This document shows, in pieces, positions 35,277-43,515 of a stretch of 64,000 nt of DNA. Position numbers and translations under genes: made by a program. Every line of letters starts with the position of its first letter. The stretch's first letter is position 1. The notes beneath the pieces are model-generated. The model made no database searches and was not told the DNA's origin. It saw nothing but the letters and a program-made list of their open reading frames with translations. This DNA is from Rhizobium sp. NZLR1 (GTDB lineage Bacteria > Pseudomonadota > Alphaproteobacteria > Rhizobiales > Rhizobiaceae), in the NCBI RefSeq assembly GCF_017357385.1, contig NZ_CP071632.1, positions 2,857,501 through 2,921,500 on the forward strand, in the 5' to 3' direction.

Positions 35277-35891
35277 ATGAAGACCGCCATCATATTCGAC
35301 TGTGAATTTCTCTGCCTCGAAGGCTCGCAACGCAGATTTTGGTGCGCGGCCCACGATCCCGACCCCGTCGTTGCAATGATCGGCGCCGTCAAGCTCGGCC
35401 TCGAGGGAGAGTATCCGATCCTGGATACATACAAGTCTTATGTCAGGCCCATCGACCGCCTCGGCAAAAGATATCCGCTCGATCCTTACTTCACCGATCT
35501 GACGAGCATTTCCGGAGAAGACATCGATGCTCATGGCGTGGCATTGCAGGATGCGCTTTCCGGTGTCGACAGCTTCTCGGACGGCGCCCGGTTTTGGTCG
35601 TGGGGCAAGGATGAGCTGAACATGATGGCCATCAGTTGCTATATTGCAGGCATTCCACCTTCCATCCCCGCCCATCGGTTCGACAACGCCGTCAAGCTTC
35701 TCATTGCTGCGGGCATGCCGATCGAGGACTTGGCAAAGACGCCTAGCAACAAACTGGCCGACTATTTCGGCGTCGACCATCCTCCGCTACGGGCGCATGA
35801 CGGGCTCGACGATGCTCTGTCGATGTCATACACGCTGCAACATCTGATGAGGATCGGGCAATTGCAGCCCGAAGCCTTCGATCAAACCTGA
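35277..35891 (+). CDS. DEDDh-family 3'-5' exonuclease-like protein
   Basis: The 204-residue protein has Exo I motif IFDCEFLCLEG (Asp-x-Glu), a central Asp in FWSWGKDELN and Exo III ALSMSYTL preceded by RAHDGLDDA with His and Asp. These are the four acidic and one His residues of the RNase T/DnaQ-type fold. The product may trim DNA or RNA ends. I chose the ATG at 35277 because GGAGGG sits ten bases upstream; an ATG at 35268 is too close. It stands alone. Confidence 0.8.
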   Translation: MKTAIIFDCEFLCLEGSQRRFWCAAHDPDPVVAMIGAVKLGLEGEYPILDTYKSYVRPIDRLGKRYPLDPYFTDLTSISGEDIDAHGVALQDALSGVDSFSDGARFWSWGKDELNMMAISCYIAGIPPSIPAHRFDNAVKLLIAAGMPIEDLAKTPSNKLADYFGVDHPPLRAHDGLDDALSMSYTLQHLMRIGQLQPEAFDQT

Positions 35892-35915
35892 CTGAGACCG
35901 CTTCGGGACTCTCCC

Positions 35916-36791
35916 CTAGCGCGCAAACCTGCGTGCACCCACGACGCACAGGATGACGGCGACCGTCACGGCGAGCATCGCCCAGGTCACGGGTTCGTGC
36001 AGCAGGGTGGCGGCGAGCGCCAAGCCGAAGAAAGGCTGGAGCAGCTGCAGCTGGCCGACGGCGGCGATGCCGCCTTGCGACAGGCCGCGGTACCAGAAGA
36101 TGAAGCCGATCAGCATCGAAAACAGCGAGACATAGGCAAGGCCGACGAGCGCCGGCGTTTCGATGCCGGCAAAACTCGCCGGCCGATGGAACAGCGCAAC
36201 CGCGACCATGACCGGCAGCGACAGCACCAGCGCCCAGGAAATCACCTGCCATCCGCCGAACGTGCGCGAAAGCCGGCCGCCTTCGGCATAACCGAGGCCG
36301 CAGACGATGATCGCCGCCAGCATCAAAAGATCGCCGACCGGCGACGCGGTCAGACCCTGCATCAATGCGAAACCCGCCACCAGCGCGCTACCGAGAATGG
36401 AGAACAGCCAGAATGCCGGCTTCGGGCGTTCGCCGCCGCGGATCACGCCGAAGACCGCCGTCGAGAGCGGCAGCAGCCCGATGAAGACGATGGAATGCGC
36501 TGACGTGACGTGCTGCAGCGCCAGCGCCGTCAGCAGGGGAAAACCGACCACGACGCCGAGCGCGACGATGGCAAGCGAGAGGATGTCGCGCCGGCTCGGC
36601 CGCTTCTCTCTGAAAGCGATCAGCAGGCCAAGCGCCAGAACGCCAGCGATCGCCGCACGCGCCACGGTCAAGAAGACCGGATCGAACTGCATCACCGCCA
36701 CACGGGTGGCCGGCAGCGATCCGCTGAAGATCACCACCCCGATAAAGCCATTGATCCATCCCGACGTCATGCGGTCCATCTCGCGCTCCAT
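35916..36791 (-). CDS. EamA/DMT-family membrane transporter
   Basis: The 291-residue protein has ten hydrophobic helices in two EamA repeats, beginning GWINGFIGVVIFSGSLPATRVAV. This fits drug/metabolite exporters. AGGAG at 36803-36807 supports the ATG at 36791. Divergent transcription from a MocR-type regulator across 110 bases with a palindrome strongly suggests that the regulator controls this exporter, an arrangement common for amino-acid-like compounds. Substrate unknown. Confidence 0.85.
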   Translation of the reverse strand: MEREMDRMTSGWINGFIGVVIFSGSLPATRVAVMQFDPVFLTVARAAIAGVLALGLLIAFREKRPSRRDILSLAIVALGVVVGFPLLTALALQHVTSAHSIVFIGLLPLSTAVFGVIRGGERPKPAFWLFSILGSALVAGFALMQGLTASPVGDLLMLAAIIVCGLGYAEGGRLSRTFGGWQVISWALVLSLPVMVAVALFHRPASFAGIETPALVGLAYVSLFSMLIGFIFWYRGLSQGGIAAVGQLQLLQPFFGLALAATLLHEPVTWAMLAVTVAVILCVVGARRFAR

Positions 36792-36862
36792 GATGCGCTG
36801 CACTCCTTTTTGCTTTCACGCTTATCGGCCAATACGGATAGTCATGACAGTGACAATCTGAT

Positions 36863-36880
36863 ACGGTTTCGCGAAACTGT
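36863..36880. promoter_or_regulatory. Palindromic operator between MocR and DMT genes
   Basis: ACGGTTTCGCGAAACTGT is an 18-bp inverted repeat with one mismatch, centred in the divergent spacer 22 bases before the regulator start. It is a good candidate for the MocR binding site controlling both genes. Confidence 0.6.
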
Positions 36881-36901
36881 TATGGTGCGGAAGCAGTACA
36901 G

Positions 36902-38284
36902 ATGGACGAAGCACGCACGCGCGTGGAGATGGTCGTCGCGACGATCCGGCAGCGCATCGCGGGGCGCAGCCTCACACCCGGTGCAAGGCTGCCTTCGGTC
37001 CGGGGGTTGGCAGCGACATTGAAGCTGTCGACCTCGACCGTCGTCGACGCCTATGAGCGCCTCGTCGCCGAAGGCGCGATCCTGGCAAGGCCGGGCTCGG
37101 GTTTTTACGTCGCCAACCAGGCAGCCCCCTTTGCGCTTGCCGAGGCCGGGCCGAAGCTCGACCGCGCCGTCGATCCCTTCTGGATATCCCGGCAATCGCT
37201 GGAGGCCGATGAAACCGCCTTGAAGCCCGGCTGCGGCTGGCTGCCGCCCTCCTGGCTGCCGGGGGAAGGCATGCGCCGCGGGCTCAGAACCCTTGCCCGC
37301 GCCGATGGACCGGCGCTCGCCGATTACGGCTCGCCGCTCGGCTTGCCGCAGCTGCGACAGCTGATTTGCCGCCGCATGGGCGAACGAGGGATCGAAGCCT
37401 CCCCCGACCAGATCATGCTGGCCGACTCCGGCACCCAGGCAATCGATCTGCTCTGCCGTTTCCTGCTCGAGCCCGGCGACACGGTGCTGGTCGACGACCC
37501 CTGCTATTTCAATTTCCACGCGCTTCTGCGCGCCCACCGGGCAAAGATTGTCGGCGTGCCCTACACGCCGTCCGGTCCCGATATCGAGCGATTTGCCCAA
37601 GTCGTCGCCGAGAAGCGGCCGCGGCTCTACATCACCAACTCCGGCATCCACAATCCCACCGGCGCAACGCTTTCCCCGGTGACGGCCCATCGGCTTCTGA
37701 AACTCGCCGATCAATTCGACCTCACTATCATCGAGGACGATATCTTTGCCGATTTCGAGCATGCGCCGGCCCCCCGCCTTGCCGCTTTCGACGGCCTCGA
37801 ACGGGTCGTCCACATTGGCAGCTTTTCGAAGACCCTGTCGGCCTCGGCCCGCTGCGGTTTCGTCGCCGCAAAACCGGAATGGATCGACGGCCTGACCGAC
37901 CTCAAGATCGCCACCTCCTTCGGCGGCGGCCGGTTGACGGCGGAGCTGGTGCTGAACGTCTTGAGCGACGGCAGCTATCGCAAACACGTGGAGACGCTGA
38001 GACAGCGGCTCTCCCGGGCAATGAGCGAAGTCTCGACCAGGCTGAAGGGCCTGGGGATAGTGCCCTGGCTGGAGCCGCAGGCCGGCATGTTCCTCTGGTG
38101 CCGCCTGCCCGATGGCGTCGATGCCGCTGATGTGGCGCGGGCCGCATTGGAAAAGAGAATCGTTTTGGCTCCCGGAAATGCCTTCAGCCTGTCGCAATCG
38201 GCGACGAATTTCATGCGGTTCAATGTGTCGCAGACCCTAGATGCGAAAGTGTTCGAGATGCTGGGGGATGTGTTGGGGAGGTAA
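36902..38284 (+). CDS. MocR-type regulator (GntR helix-turn-helix fused to aminotransferase domain)
   Basis: The 460-residue protein has a GntR winged helix (VVATIRQRIAGRSLTPGARL, LPSVRGLAATLKLSTSTVVD) and a fold-type I aminotransferase domain. That domain shows TNSGIHNPTG, IIEDDIFADF and the PLP lysine (near residue 310) in SFSKTLSASAR. Such proteins sense PLP or an amino compound bound to PLP. GGAAG precedes the ATG. It is divergent from the DMT exporter, which is its probable target. Confidence 0.92.
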   Translation: MDEARTRVEMVVATIRQRIAGRSLTPGARLPSVRGLAATLKLSTSTVVDAYERLVAEGAILARPGSGFYVANQAAPFALAEAGPKLDRAVDPFWISRQSLEADETALKPGCGWLPPSWLPGEGMRRGLRTLARADGPALADYGSPLGLPQLRQLICRRMGERGIEASPDQIMLADSGTQAIDLLCRFLLEPGDTVLVDDPCYFNFHALLRAHRAKIVGVPYTPSGPDIERFAQVVAEKRPRLYITNSGIHNPTGATLSPVTAHRLLKLADQFDLTIIEDDIFADFEHAPAPRLAAFDGLERVVHIGSFSKTLSASARCGFVAAKPEWIDGLTDLKIATSFGGGRLTAELVLNVLSDGSYRKHVETLRQRLSRAMSEVSTRLKGLGIVPWLEPQAGMFLWCRLPDGVDAADVARAALEKRIVLAPGNAFSLSQSATNFMRFNVSQTLDAKVFEMLGDVLGR

Positions 38285-38365
38285 GGAGTGTGAGGCGGGG
38301 ACTGGGCCGAGATGCTGCGGGCAGCAGCTTGCGGCATCCGTGGTCATCTCGCACCCACCTCTCCT

Positions 38366-38504
38366 CCGTCATTCCTGTGCTTGTCACAGGAATCCAGTGC
38401 GCCCAAGTCCTTGGGCGCGGAAGACTTTCTTGAAGGCTGCATGGAGTCATTCACGGCGCAGACGCGCCGTGGCTGGATTCCTGTGACAAGCACAGGAATG
38501 ACGG
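38366..38504. repeat. Long inverted repeat with CCGTCATTCCTGTG ends
   Basis: The arm at 38366-38397 (CCGTCATTCCTGTGCTTGTC then ACAGGAATCCAG) is repeated inverted and perfect at 38473-38504. The 75-base centre carries its own palindromes (GCGCCCAAGTCCTTGGGCGC). It matches the type of ~140-bp dispersed intergenic element common in rhizobia. No gene is seen in 38285-38578. Confidence 0.85.
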
Positions 38505-38578
38505 GGAGAGGTTAGGCGCCAGTTGATGCCGGGCCAGGGGCCGCACGGCACACTCTTCATCATCGCCCAAACCACTCC

Positions 38579-38980
38579 TCAAAACGACCGATTGACCGCC
38601 TTGTCATTTTCCAGCCGCGTCACGCAACCTTCAAGCTTGGCGAGCAGCAGGTCGAAGTCGAGCGGCTTTGTCAGATAGTCCGCCGCTCCGCCGCGCAGAC
38701 CGGCAAGCGTGTTTTCCCGGTCGGTCAGCGCCGTCAGCAGGATGAAGGGGATGTTGGAGAGCTCGGGGTGATTGATCTGAATTTCCGCCAGAAGCTGGTG
38801 TCCGTCCATGACCGGCATCGAAATATCGCTGATGACGATATCGGGCCATTTCGACAGGATCATTTCCAGCCCTTCGGCGCCGTTCGAGGCCTCGAGCGTC
38901 TTGTACCCGGCTTCGCTCAGTTCCTCGACGAGGAGGTTCCGGATCTCGACTTCATCTTCTATGCACAGGACTGTAACCAT
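38579..38980 (-). CDS. Single-domain response regulator (CheY-like receiver)
   Basis: The 133-residue receiver has acidic residues IEDE (8-10), phospho-acceptor Asp52 in IVISDISMPVMDG, Thr83 in LLTAL and Lys105 in YLTKPLD. No output domain is attached, so it must work by protein interaction. It follows the histidine kinase gene by ten bases and is its obvious partner. Confidence 0.93.
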   Translation of the reverse strand: MVTVLCIEDEVEIRNLLVEELSEAGYKTLEASNGAEGLEMILSKWPDIVISDISMPVMDGHQLLAEIQINHPELSNIPFILLTALTDRENTLAGLRGGAADYLTKPLDFDLLLAKLEGCVTRLENDKAVNRSF

Positions 38981-38990
38981 AAGCTTTTCC

Positions 38991-40685
38991 CTAAGCTGCG
39001 ACGTGCTGATCCGACAATAGAAACTCTATTGGCAGAAGAATGATAAATGTTGTGCCCTTGCCGAGCTCGCTCGTCACCTCAACGGTACCGCCATGCAATT
39101 CGACGACCTGCTTGACGACGTTCAGGCCGATGCCGGTTCCGGCAATGCCCGTAGCACTGCGAGCGCGATAATAGGGTTGGAACAGCTTCGGCAGATCATC
39201 CGAATCCATGCCGATGCCGCTGTCGGCAATAGCGATCTCTACCGTCTTTTCCTCAACCCGGGCACGAACATAAATGTTCGGCGCGTTGGGCGAATATTTG
39301 ACGGCGTTCGAAATCAAGTTGGTGAAGACCTGTTCCATCGCGCTGCGGTCGAACGTCAACAGATCGGGCATCGACTCGACATCGAGATGGAGCACATGCG
39401 AGCGGCTGAGGTGGCGCTGTCTGTCGCAGCAGGCGACGAGCAGAGCTTTCAGATCGCCTTCGCTCCGCTTCAGTGTGATCTGTCCGGTTTCGAGCCGGCC
39501 GCTGGCGAGGATGCTCTCCATCAGATCGACCATGCGCACCACCGCGCTGCGGATCACGCCCGCCTTTTCGTGAACGTAACCGCCACTGACATTGGTGGTC
39601 GAGCGGCAGAGCCGCTGGGCGGCGGCATCGATGATCGCGAGTGGCGTGCGAAACTCGTGCGACGCCATGGCAACGAACTGGCGCTGGAGCGCATTGACCT
39701 GGCGTTCGTGCACCAGCAGCCGGTCCAGTTCCTCTCTCTGCCTTTCGATCTCTGCCGTTCGATCGGCCACCATTTCTTCCAGATGGTAGCGGTGATGGGT
39801 GATCTCAGCCTGGCTGTCCAGCAAGGTCAGCGACGTGCGATGAAGACCGCGCCCGAGCCAGAACACGACAGCGATCAGCAGCGCCAGGCAGCCAAGCCCA
39901 GCCGGTGCGATCTGTTGAAGCAGCATGAATCCGGGCAGGATAGGAGACCATACGAGATAACCGATCGTGCCGCCGTCTCGTGACGAGACCGGCACCTCAG
40001 CGCGCCCGTCCTCACTTTTCGACGCGAAATGCAATCCTTCGAGGCGCGCATAATGGGCGATGCTTTCGGCGGCTTTTTCATCGATGAACTTGACCGAGAC
40101 GGCGATGAACTCCTGGCCCGCTTCGACCTGCATCCTGGCCGAGCTCGGCAGAATGGGACGCGCGCTGGCGATTGCCGGCCGGCTGCCGATCATGATCGTA
40201 CGAACCGTCGCCAGTTGACCAAGCGGTTTGGTGCCGGGCTTTGCAGCCTGCTCGGCAAGAACCGCGCGCATCTCCCCGGCGAGTGCTGTCATTTCTTGGC
40301 CGTCGTCGCTGCCGAGCCGTGGCGGCATGGCATCCGCGCCGTCGCGGAACGCAAACATCAGGCGATTGGTATCGTCGAAGATATAAGTCCTGTCGTGCCC
40401 GAAATACTGGCTCGTCCACCGGCCGATATTGTCGAGCAGCCATTCATGGTTCCGCTGCTTGGCATAAAGGAAGGCATCGTCCCATTTGGCAATGCTTTCC
40501 TGTTCTCGGGGAAGCGCCGCGATCTGCTCTTCCAGTCCTTGGTCGACAAAGTCGGCCTGCCGGCGCAGCGAGAGATCATCGACCTTCACGGCGGCGAGCC
40601 AGGCAAATCCGCACAGCAACACAGCCGCCGCGCAGGTGAGTGTCACCAAGACGAATGTAATGTGGGATGTTAGCCTGACCTTCAA
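38991..40685 (-). CDS. Membrane sensor histidine kinase (CHASE4-like sensor)
   Basis: The ~564-residue kinase has two membrane helices (ITFVLVTLTCAAAVLLCGFA and LGCLALLIAVVFWLGRGL) around a ~240-residue periplasmic domain with a CHASE4-like start (QESIAKWDDAFLYA). HisKA has MASHEFRTPLAI with the phospho-His, the N-box is NLISNAVKYSPN, and G-boxes are DSGIGMD and GTGIGLNVVK. The frame has no ATG or GTG near its start. I prefer the TTG at 40685, preceded by AAAAGG, over the TTG at 40733, which lacks a ribosome site. It is cotranscribed with the CheY-like regulator. Confidence 0.85.
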   Translation of the reverse strand: MKVRLTSHITFVLVTLTCAAAVLLCGFAWLAAVKVDDLSLRRQADFVDQGLEEQIAALPREQESIAKWDDAFLYAKQRNHEWLLDNIGRWTSQYFGHDRTYIFDDTNRLMFAFRDGADAMPPRLGSDDGQEMTALAGEMRAVLAEQAAKPGTKPLGQLATVRTIMIGSRPAIASARPILPSSARMQVEAGQEFIAVSVKFIDEKAAESIAHYARLEGLHFASKSEDGRAEVPVSSRDGGTIGYLVWSPILPGFMLLQQIAPAGLGCLALLIAVVFWLGRGLHRTSLTLLDSQAEITHHRYHLEEMVADRTAEIERQREELDRLLVHERQVNALQRQFVAMASHEFRTPLAIIDAAAQRLCRSTTNVSGGYVHEKAGVIRSAVVRMVDLMESILASGRLETGQITLKRSEGDLKALLVACCDRQRHLSRSHVLHLDVESMPDLLTFDRSAMEQVFTNLISNAVKYSPNAPNIYVRARVEEKTVEIAIADSGIGMDSDDLPKLFQPYYRARSATGIAGTGIGLNVVKQVVELHGGTVEVTSELGKGTTFIILLPIEFLLSDQHVAA

Positions 40686-40817
40686 TATCTGCAACCTTTT
40701 GATGGCGCCTGCTGCCGAGAAATTGACACGCAAAGGTTGACGGACCGTGAATTATACGCTCCCCTAAAGTCCGCGGCATGCCGCCGAATGCATTCGCGAT
40801 CGTCGAAGGAGAAGCGC

Positions 40818-41351
40818 ATGGACGCCGCCGCGCCGGATACGTCAGACGTCAGGATCGAACCGATCTCTGCTGCCCAAATCGACAGCTTTCATCGCACGCT
40901 CGATGTGGTCGCGCGGGAGAAAAAATACCTGTCCATGCTGGAAGCGACGCCGCTACCGGAAACGCGCGCCTTCGTGATGGGCATGATTGCAAAAGCCAAT
41001 CCGCAATTCGTTGCTATCGCTCAAGACGAGGTCGTCGGCTGGTGCGACATCAACCGGCATTTCTTCCCGTCGCACGCCCATCGCGGAAAGCTTGGCATGG
41101 GGATTCTTCCGGCCTATCGCGGCCAGGGTCTCGGACGAAAGCTCATCGAGACGACATTAAGGGCCGCGCAGGAGGTCGGGTTTATCAGGGTCGAACTCGA
41201 TGTTTACCAAGACAATCTCCGGGCGATCGCACTCTATGAAAAACTAGGGTTCGTGCGCGAGGGCATAATTCGGCGCGCCGCGCGTATCGACGGCCGGTTC
41301 ATCGATGCGATCGGCATGGCGCTTTTGTTCGATGAGGATCCAGCGGTATAA
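40818..41351 (+). CDS. GNAT-family N-acetyltransferase
   Basis: The 177-residue enzyme shows the acetyl-CoA binding motif LGMGILPAYRGQGLGRKLIE, followed by ELDVYQDNLRAIALYEKLGF, which is the RimI/PhnO-like arrangement. AAGGAG stands before the ATG at 40818. It is divergent from the histidine kinase. The acetyl acceptor is unknown. Confidence 0.88.
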   Translation: MDAAAPDTSDVRIEPISAAQIDSFHRTLDVVAREKKYLSMLEATPLPETRAFVMGMIAKANPQFVAIAQDEVVGWCDINRHFFPSHAHRGKLGMGILPAYRGQGLGRKLIETTLRAAQEVGFIRVELDVYQDNLRAIALYEKLGFVREGIIRRAARIDGRFIDAIGMALLFDEDPAV

Positions 41352-41551
41352 GTCGGCGTATCGTCGTACTGAGATTGCGAGCCTCGGAGAGGAAATCACC
41401 GCCAAGGGCATCGTGACGCCGGCCGGTCTCATCGATGCGGACAAGTTGCGGATTTTGAGCAGGCCGTTGATATCGGCGCCCCGCTCACGTGATCATCGCG
41501 CTTCTCGGAAAACGGTTACGCCGGTAGGTTTCTTTCGCCCGCCCCCTGCCC

Positions 41552-42484
41552 CTATCGGGCGAAAGCCTCGAACGGGTTCTCGTGGGTCAGGCGCATCAGG
41601 GTCCCGTCGTCCACGCCCCGCCGTTTTAGCTCGGGCAGCAGGACCGTGGAAAGATGGGTGTACGGCTTGGGTGTCCCGCCCATCGGCAGCGCCGGATCGA
41701 ACCAGCCCCGGTCATGGCTCAACAACAGGCGGTCGCCGCAGCCCGCCTCCAGCGCCTTCATCACCAGTTCCGCCACCTCCTTGTCCCCGGCCCTGCCGAC
41801 ATGGTCATACTCGATCCAAGCGCCGCGCTCGGCGACGGCGACGTTGTAGGCGAAGTCCTTTTCTTCCTGCGTATGGATCGAGATGAACCTGTCGGCCCTG
41901 TAGCCCTCCGCCTCGATGACATCGAGCTGATCCATGACGACCCGTCCTCTGATCGTATGACTGCCGATGACGGCGTCTGTCTGCGCTGCCGCGCGCGCGG
42001 CTGCCCGCAGGATTTTCGTCTCGAGCGCCGTCATGCCGTCATCGCCGGCGCTGAGCTTGATCCAGCCCGCCTGGAACCCAGTCTCGCCGATCTGCTCCGT
42101 CAGCTCGCGAAGCATCCACGCCTCAAGCTCCTTCTCGGAAGCATAGCGGACCCATTCGGGGATCCACGGCTCGCGGTAATTGCCGGTGGGAACCACAATC
42201 GGAAAATCCGTAGCAAGCGACACGGCAAGATCGATATCCGCACGACGTCCGACGCCGCCCGTCGAGCATTCGACGAGTGCCGTCACCCCGAGCTTCTTGA
42301 TCCGCTCGATTTCCGGGGCCATCAGCCGAACGACGGCGTCGGTCTCTGCTTCGGCATAACCGGGCTGGTCGGGTGTCCTGAGGTCAACGAAGACGTGCTC
42401 ATGCGGGAGGATCATCCCCAGTTGAGATTTGCTCCTAGGCCCGAGCGTTGTGTGCAGATGCTTCAAAGTCTTTCCCGCGGTCAT
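41552..42484 (-). CDS. Phosphotriesterase-family metal-dependent hydrolase
   Basis: The 310-residue amidohydrolase-fold protein has the metal-binding PHEHVFVD (His28, His30), a Lys in AGWIKLSAG that should be the carboxylated bridging ligand, GSHTIRG and ISIHTQEE histidines, and LLLSHDRGW with the final Asp. It is close to the phosphotriesterase/lactonase family, where lactones are the usual natural substrates. I chose the ATG at 42484; the frame is open further upstream but becomes unlike the family. Cytoplasmic. The neighbours give no firm clue to substrate. Confidence 0.85.
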   Translation of the reverse strand: MTAGKTLKHLHTTLGPRSKSQLGMILPHEHVFVDLRTPDQPGYAEAETDAVVRLMAPEIERIKKLGVTALVECSTGGVGRRADIDLAVSLATDFPIVVPTGNYREPWIPEWVRYASEKELEAWMLRELTEQIGETGFQAGWIKLSAGDDGMTALETKILRAAARAAAQTDAVIGSHTIRGRVVMDQLDVIEAEGYRADRFISIHTQEEKDFAYNVAVAERGAWIEYDHVGRAGDKEVAELVMKALEAGCGDRLLLSHDRGWFDPALPMGGTPKPYTHLSTVLLPELKRRGVDDGTLMRLTHENPFEAFAR

Positions 42485-42776
42485 AACGGCTTCGGGCAAA
42501 GCCCTCGCCCGAAACCGCGAAGGTAGATCGTTAAGTGACGAAATCAATCGCCCACTCGATCGAAATTCTGCAAGTGCGCTCGTGTCAATTTCCGGCTTCG
42601 CACTGATTGCTGGTGAGCAAACGGCCGCCGGGGAGAGGATATGCCGCATCGGCGTCTTCGGCGCAGCGTCAACGACGTCTCGTCCCGTCCTTGCCTTTGC
42701 GTCCCCGCAAATCGATCTATTGGATCGATCGCTCCCACTTCGCGCGACCGGGCCCTACCACGGTGGCGCGTGGCTC

Positions 42777-43409
42777 TCACCCCGGCCGGCGCACCGTGCG
42801 AACCTTGCCGCTGCCGCCACCGCCGCAGAAAAAGCAGTCGCCGCCATCGGATTCGAGGCCGGAGACACCGACGCCTTCGGGCATGTCGAGACGTTCCAGC
42901 ACCTCCCCCGTTTCGGGGTCGATGCGCCGGACGTCGCTGTCGTCGCCCTCCCAGGTGCCGTGCCAGAGCTGGCCGTCGACCCAGGTAACGCCTGTCACGA
43001 CTCGGTTGGATTCGATGGTGCGCAGGATCTTGCCCGTCTCCGGGTCGATCTGATGGATTCTGCGGCCTCGGTGCTGGCCGACCCAGAGCGTGCCTTCGGC
43101 CCAGGCAAGCCCGGAATCGCCGCCATTGCCGGGCGCCGGGATGGTGGAGAGGATGCGGCCGGTCTTCGGGTCGATCTTGTGAATGACATCCTCGGCGATC
43201 TGATAGAGAAACTCGCCATCGAAGGCCGTTCCGGCATGGGACGCGACCTCGATCGAGCGCACCACCTCGCCGCTTGCGGGATCGAGCGCGTTCAGGCGGT
43301 CGCCCGAGGCAAACCAGACATGCGCGCCGTCGAAGGTGACGCCATTGACGCGCTCGGCGCCGGGAAACGGTCCATATTCACGCAGGATATTCGCAGCTGA
43401 TTTTTTCAT
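42777..43409 (-). CDS. Beta-propeller (SMP-30/Vgb-like) protein
   Basis: The 210-residue protein contains about four repeats of a blade motif such as IDPKTGRILSTIPAPG, IDPETGKILRTIES and IDPETGEVLERLD, each preceded by an exposed Trp or Phe strand (LWVGQH, LWHGTW). It is shorter than complete 6-7 blade propellers. It ends in an odd CFFCGGGGSGK tail. AGGGAAAAG before the ATG belongs to the last unit of the 17-bp tandem repeat at 43415-43515. It lies downstream of the winged-helix regulator on the same strand. Confidence 0.75.
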   Translation of the reverse strand: MKKSAANILREYGPFPGAERVNGVTFDGAHVWFASGDRLNALDPASGEVVRSIEVASHAGTAFDGEFLYQIAEDVIHKIDPKTGRILSTIPAPGNGGDSGLAWAEGTLWVGQHRGRRIHQIDPETGKILRTIESNRVVTGVTWVDGQLWHGTWEGDDSDVRRIDPETGEVLERLDMPEGVGVSGLESDGGDCFFCGGGGSGKVRTVRRPG

Positions 43410-43414
43410 CTCTT

Positions 43415-43515
43415 TTCCCTATAACTCAAGCTTTCCTGTAACTCGGGCCTTCCTGTAACTCGGGCTTCCCTAAAACTCGGCTTGCTTATAACTCGGGCGA
43501 TCCTAATCGCTCGGC
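43415..43515 (-). repeat. Tandem 17-bp repeat (about six units) between two genes
   Basis: Units read on the plus strand: TTCCCTATAACTCAAGC (43415-43431), TTTCCTGTAACTCGGGC (-43448), CTTCCTGTAACTCGGGC (-43465), TTCCCTAAAACTCGGC (-43481), TTGCTTATAACTCGGGC (-43498) and a degenerate GATCCTAATCGCTCGGC that includes the upstream gene's stop codon. Read on the minus strand each unit carries an AGGGAA or AGGAA ribosome-site-like core, and the last one serves the beta-propeller gene. Confidence 0.85.

Noticed and set aside
36842..38197. A 451-codon minus-strand frame opposite the MocR gene
   Set aside because: The plus strand encodes a complete GntR-aminotransferase protein; the opposite frame shows no family features.
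43415..43515. Tandem repeat considered as a CRISPR array
   Set aside because: The 17-bp units are directly adjacent with no spacers and no cas genes are present.
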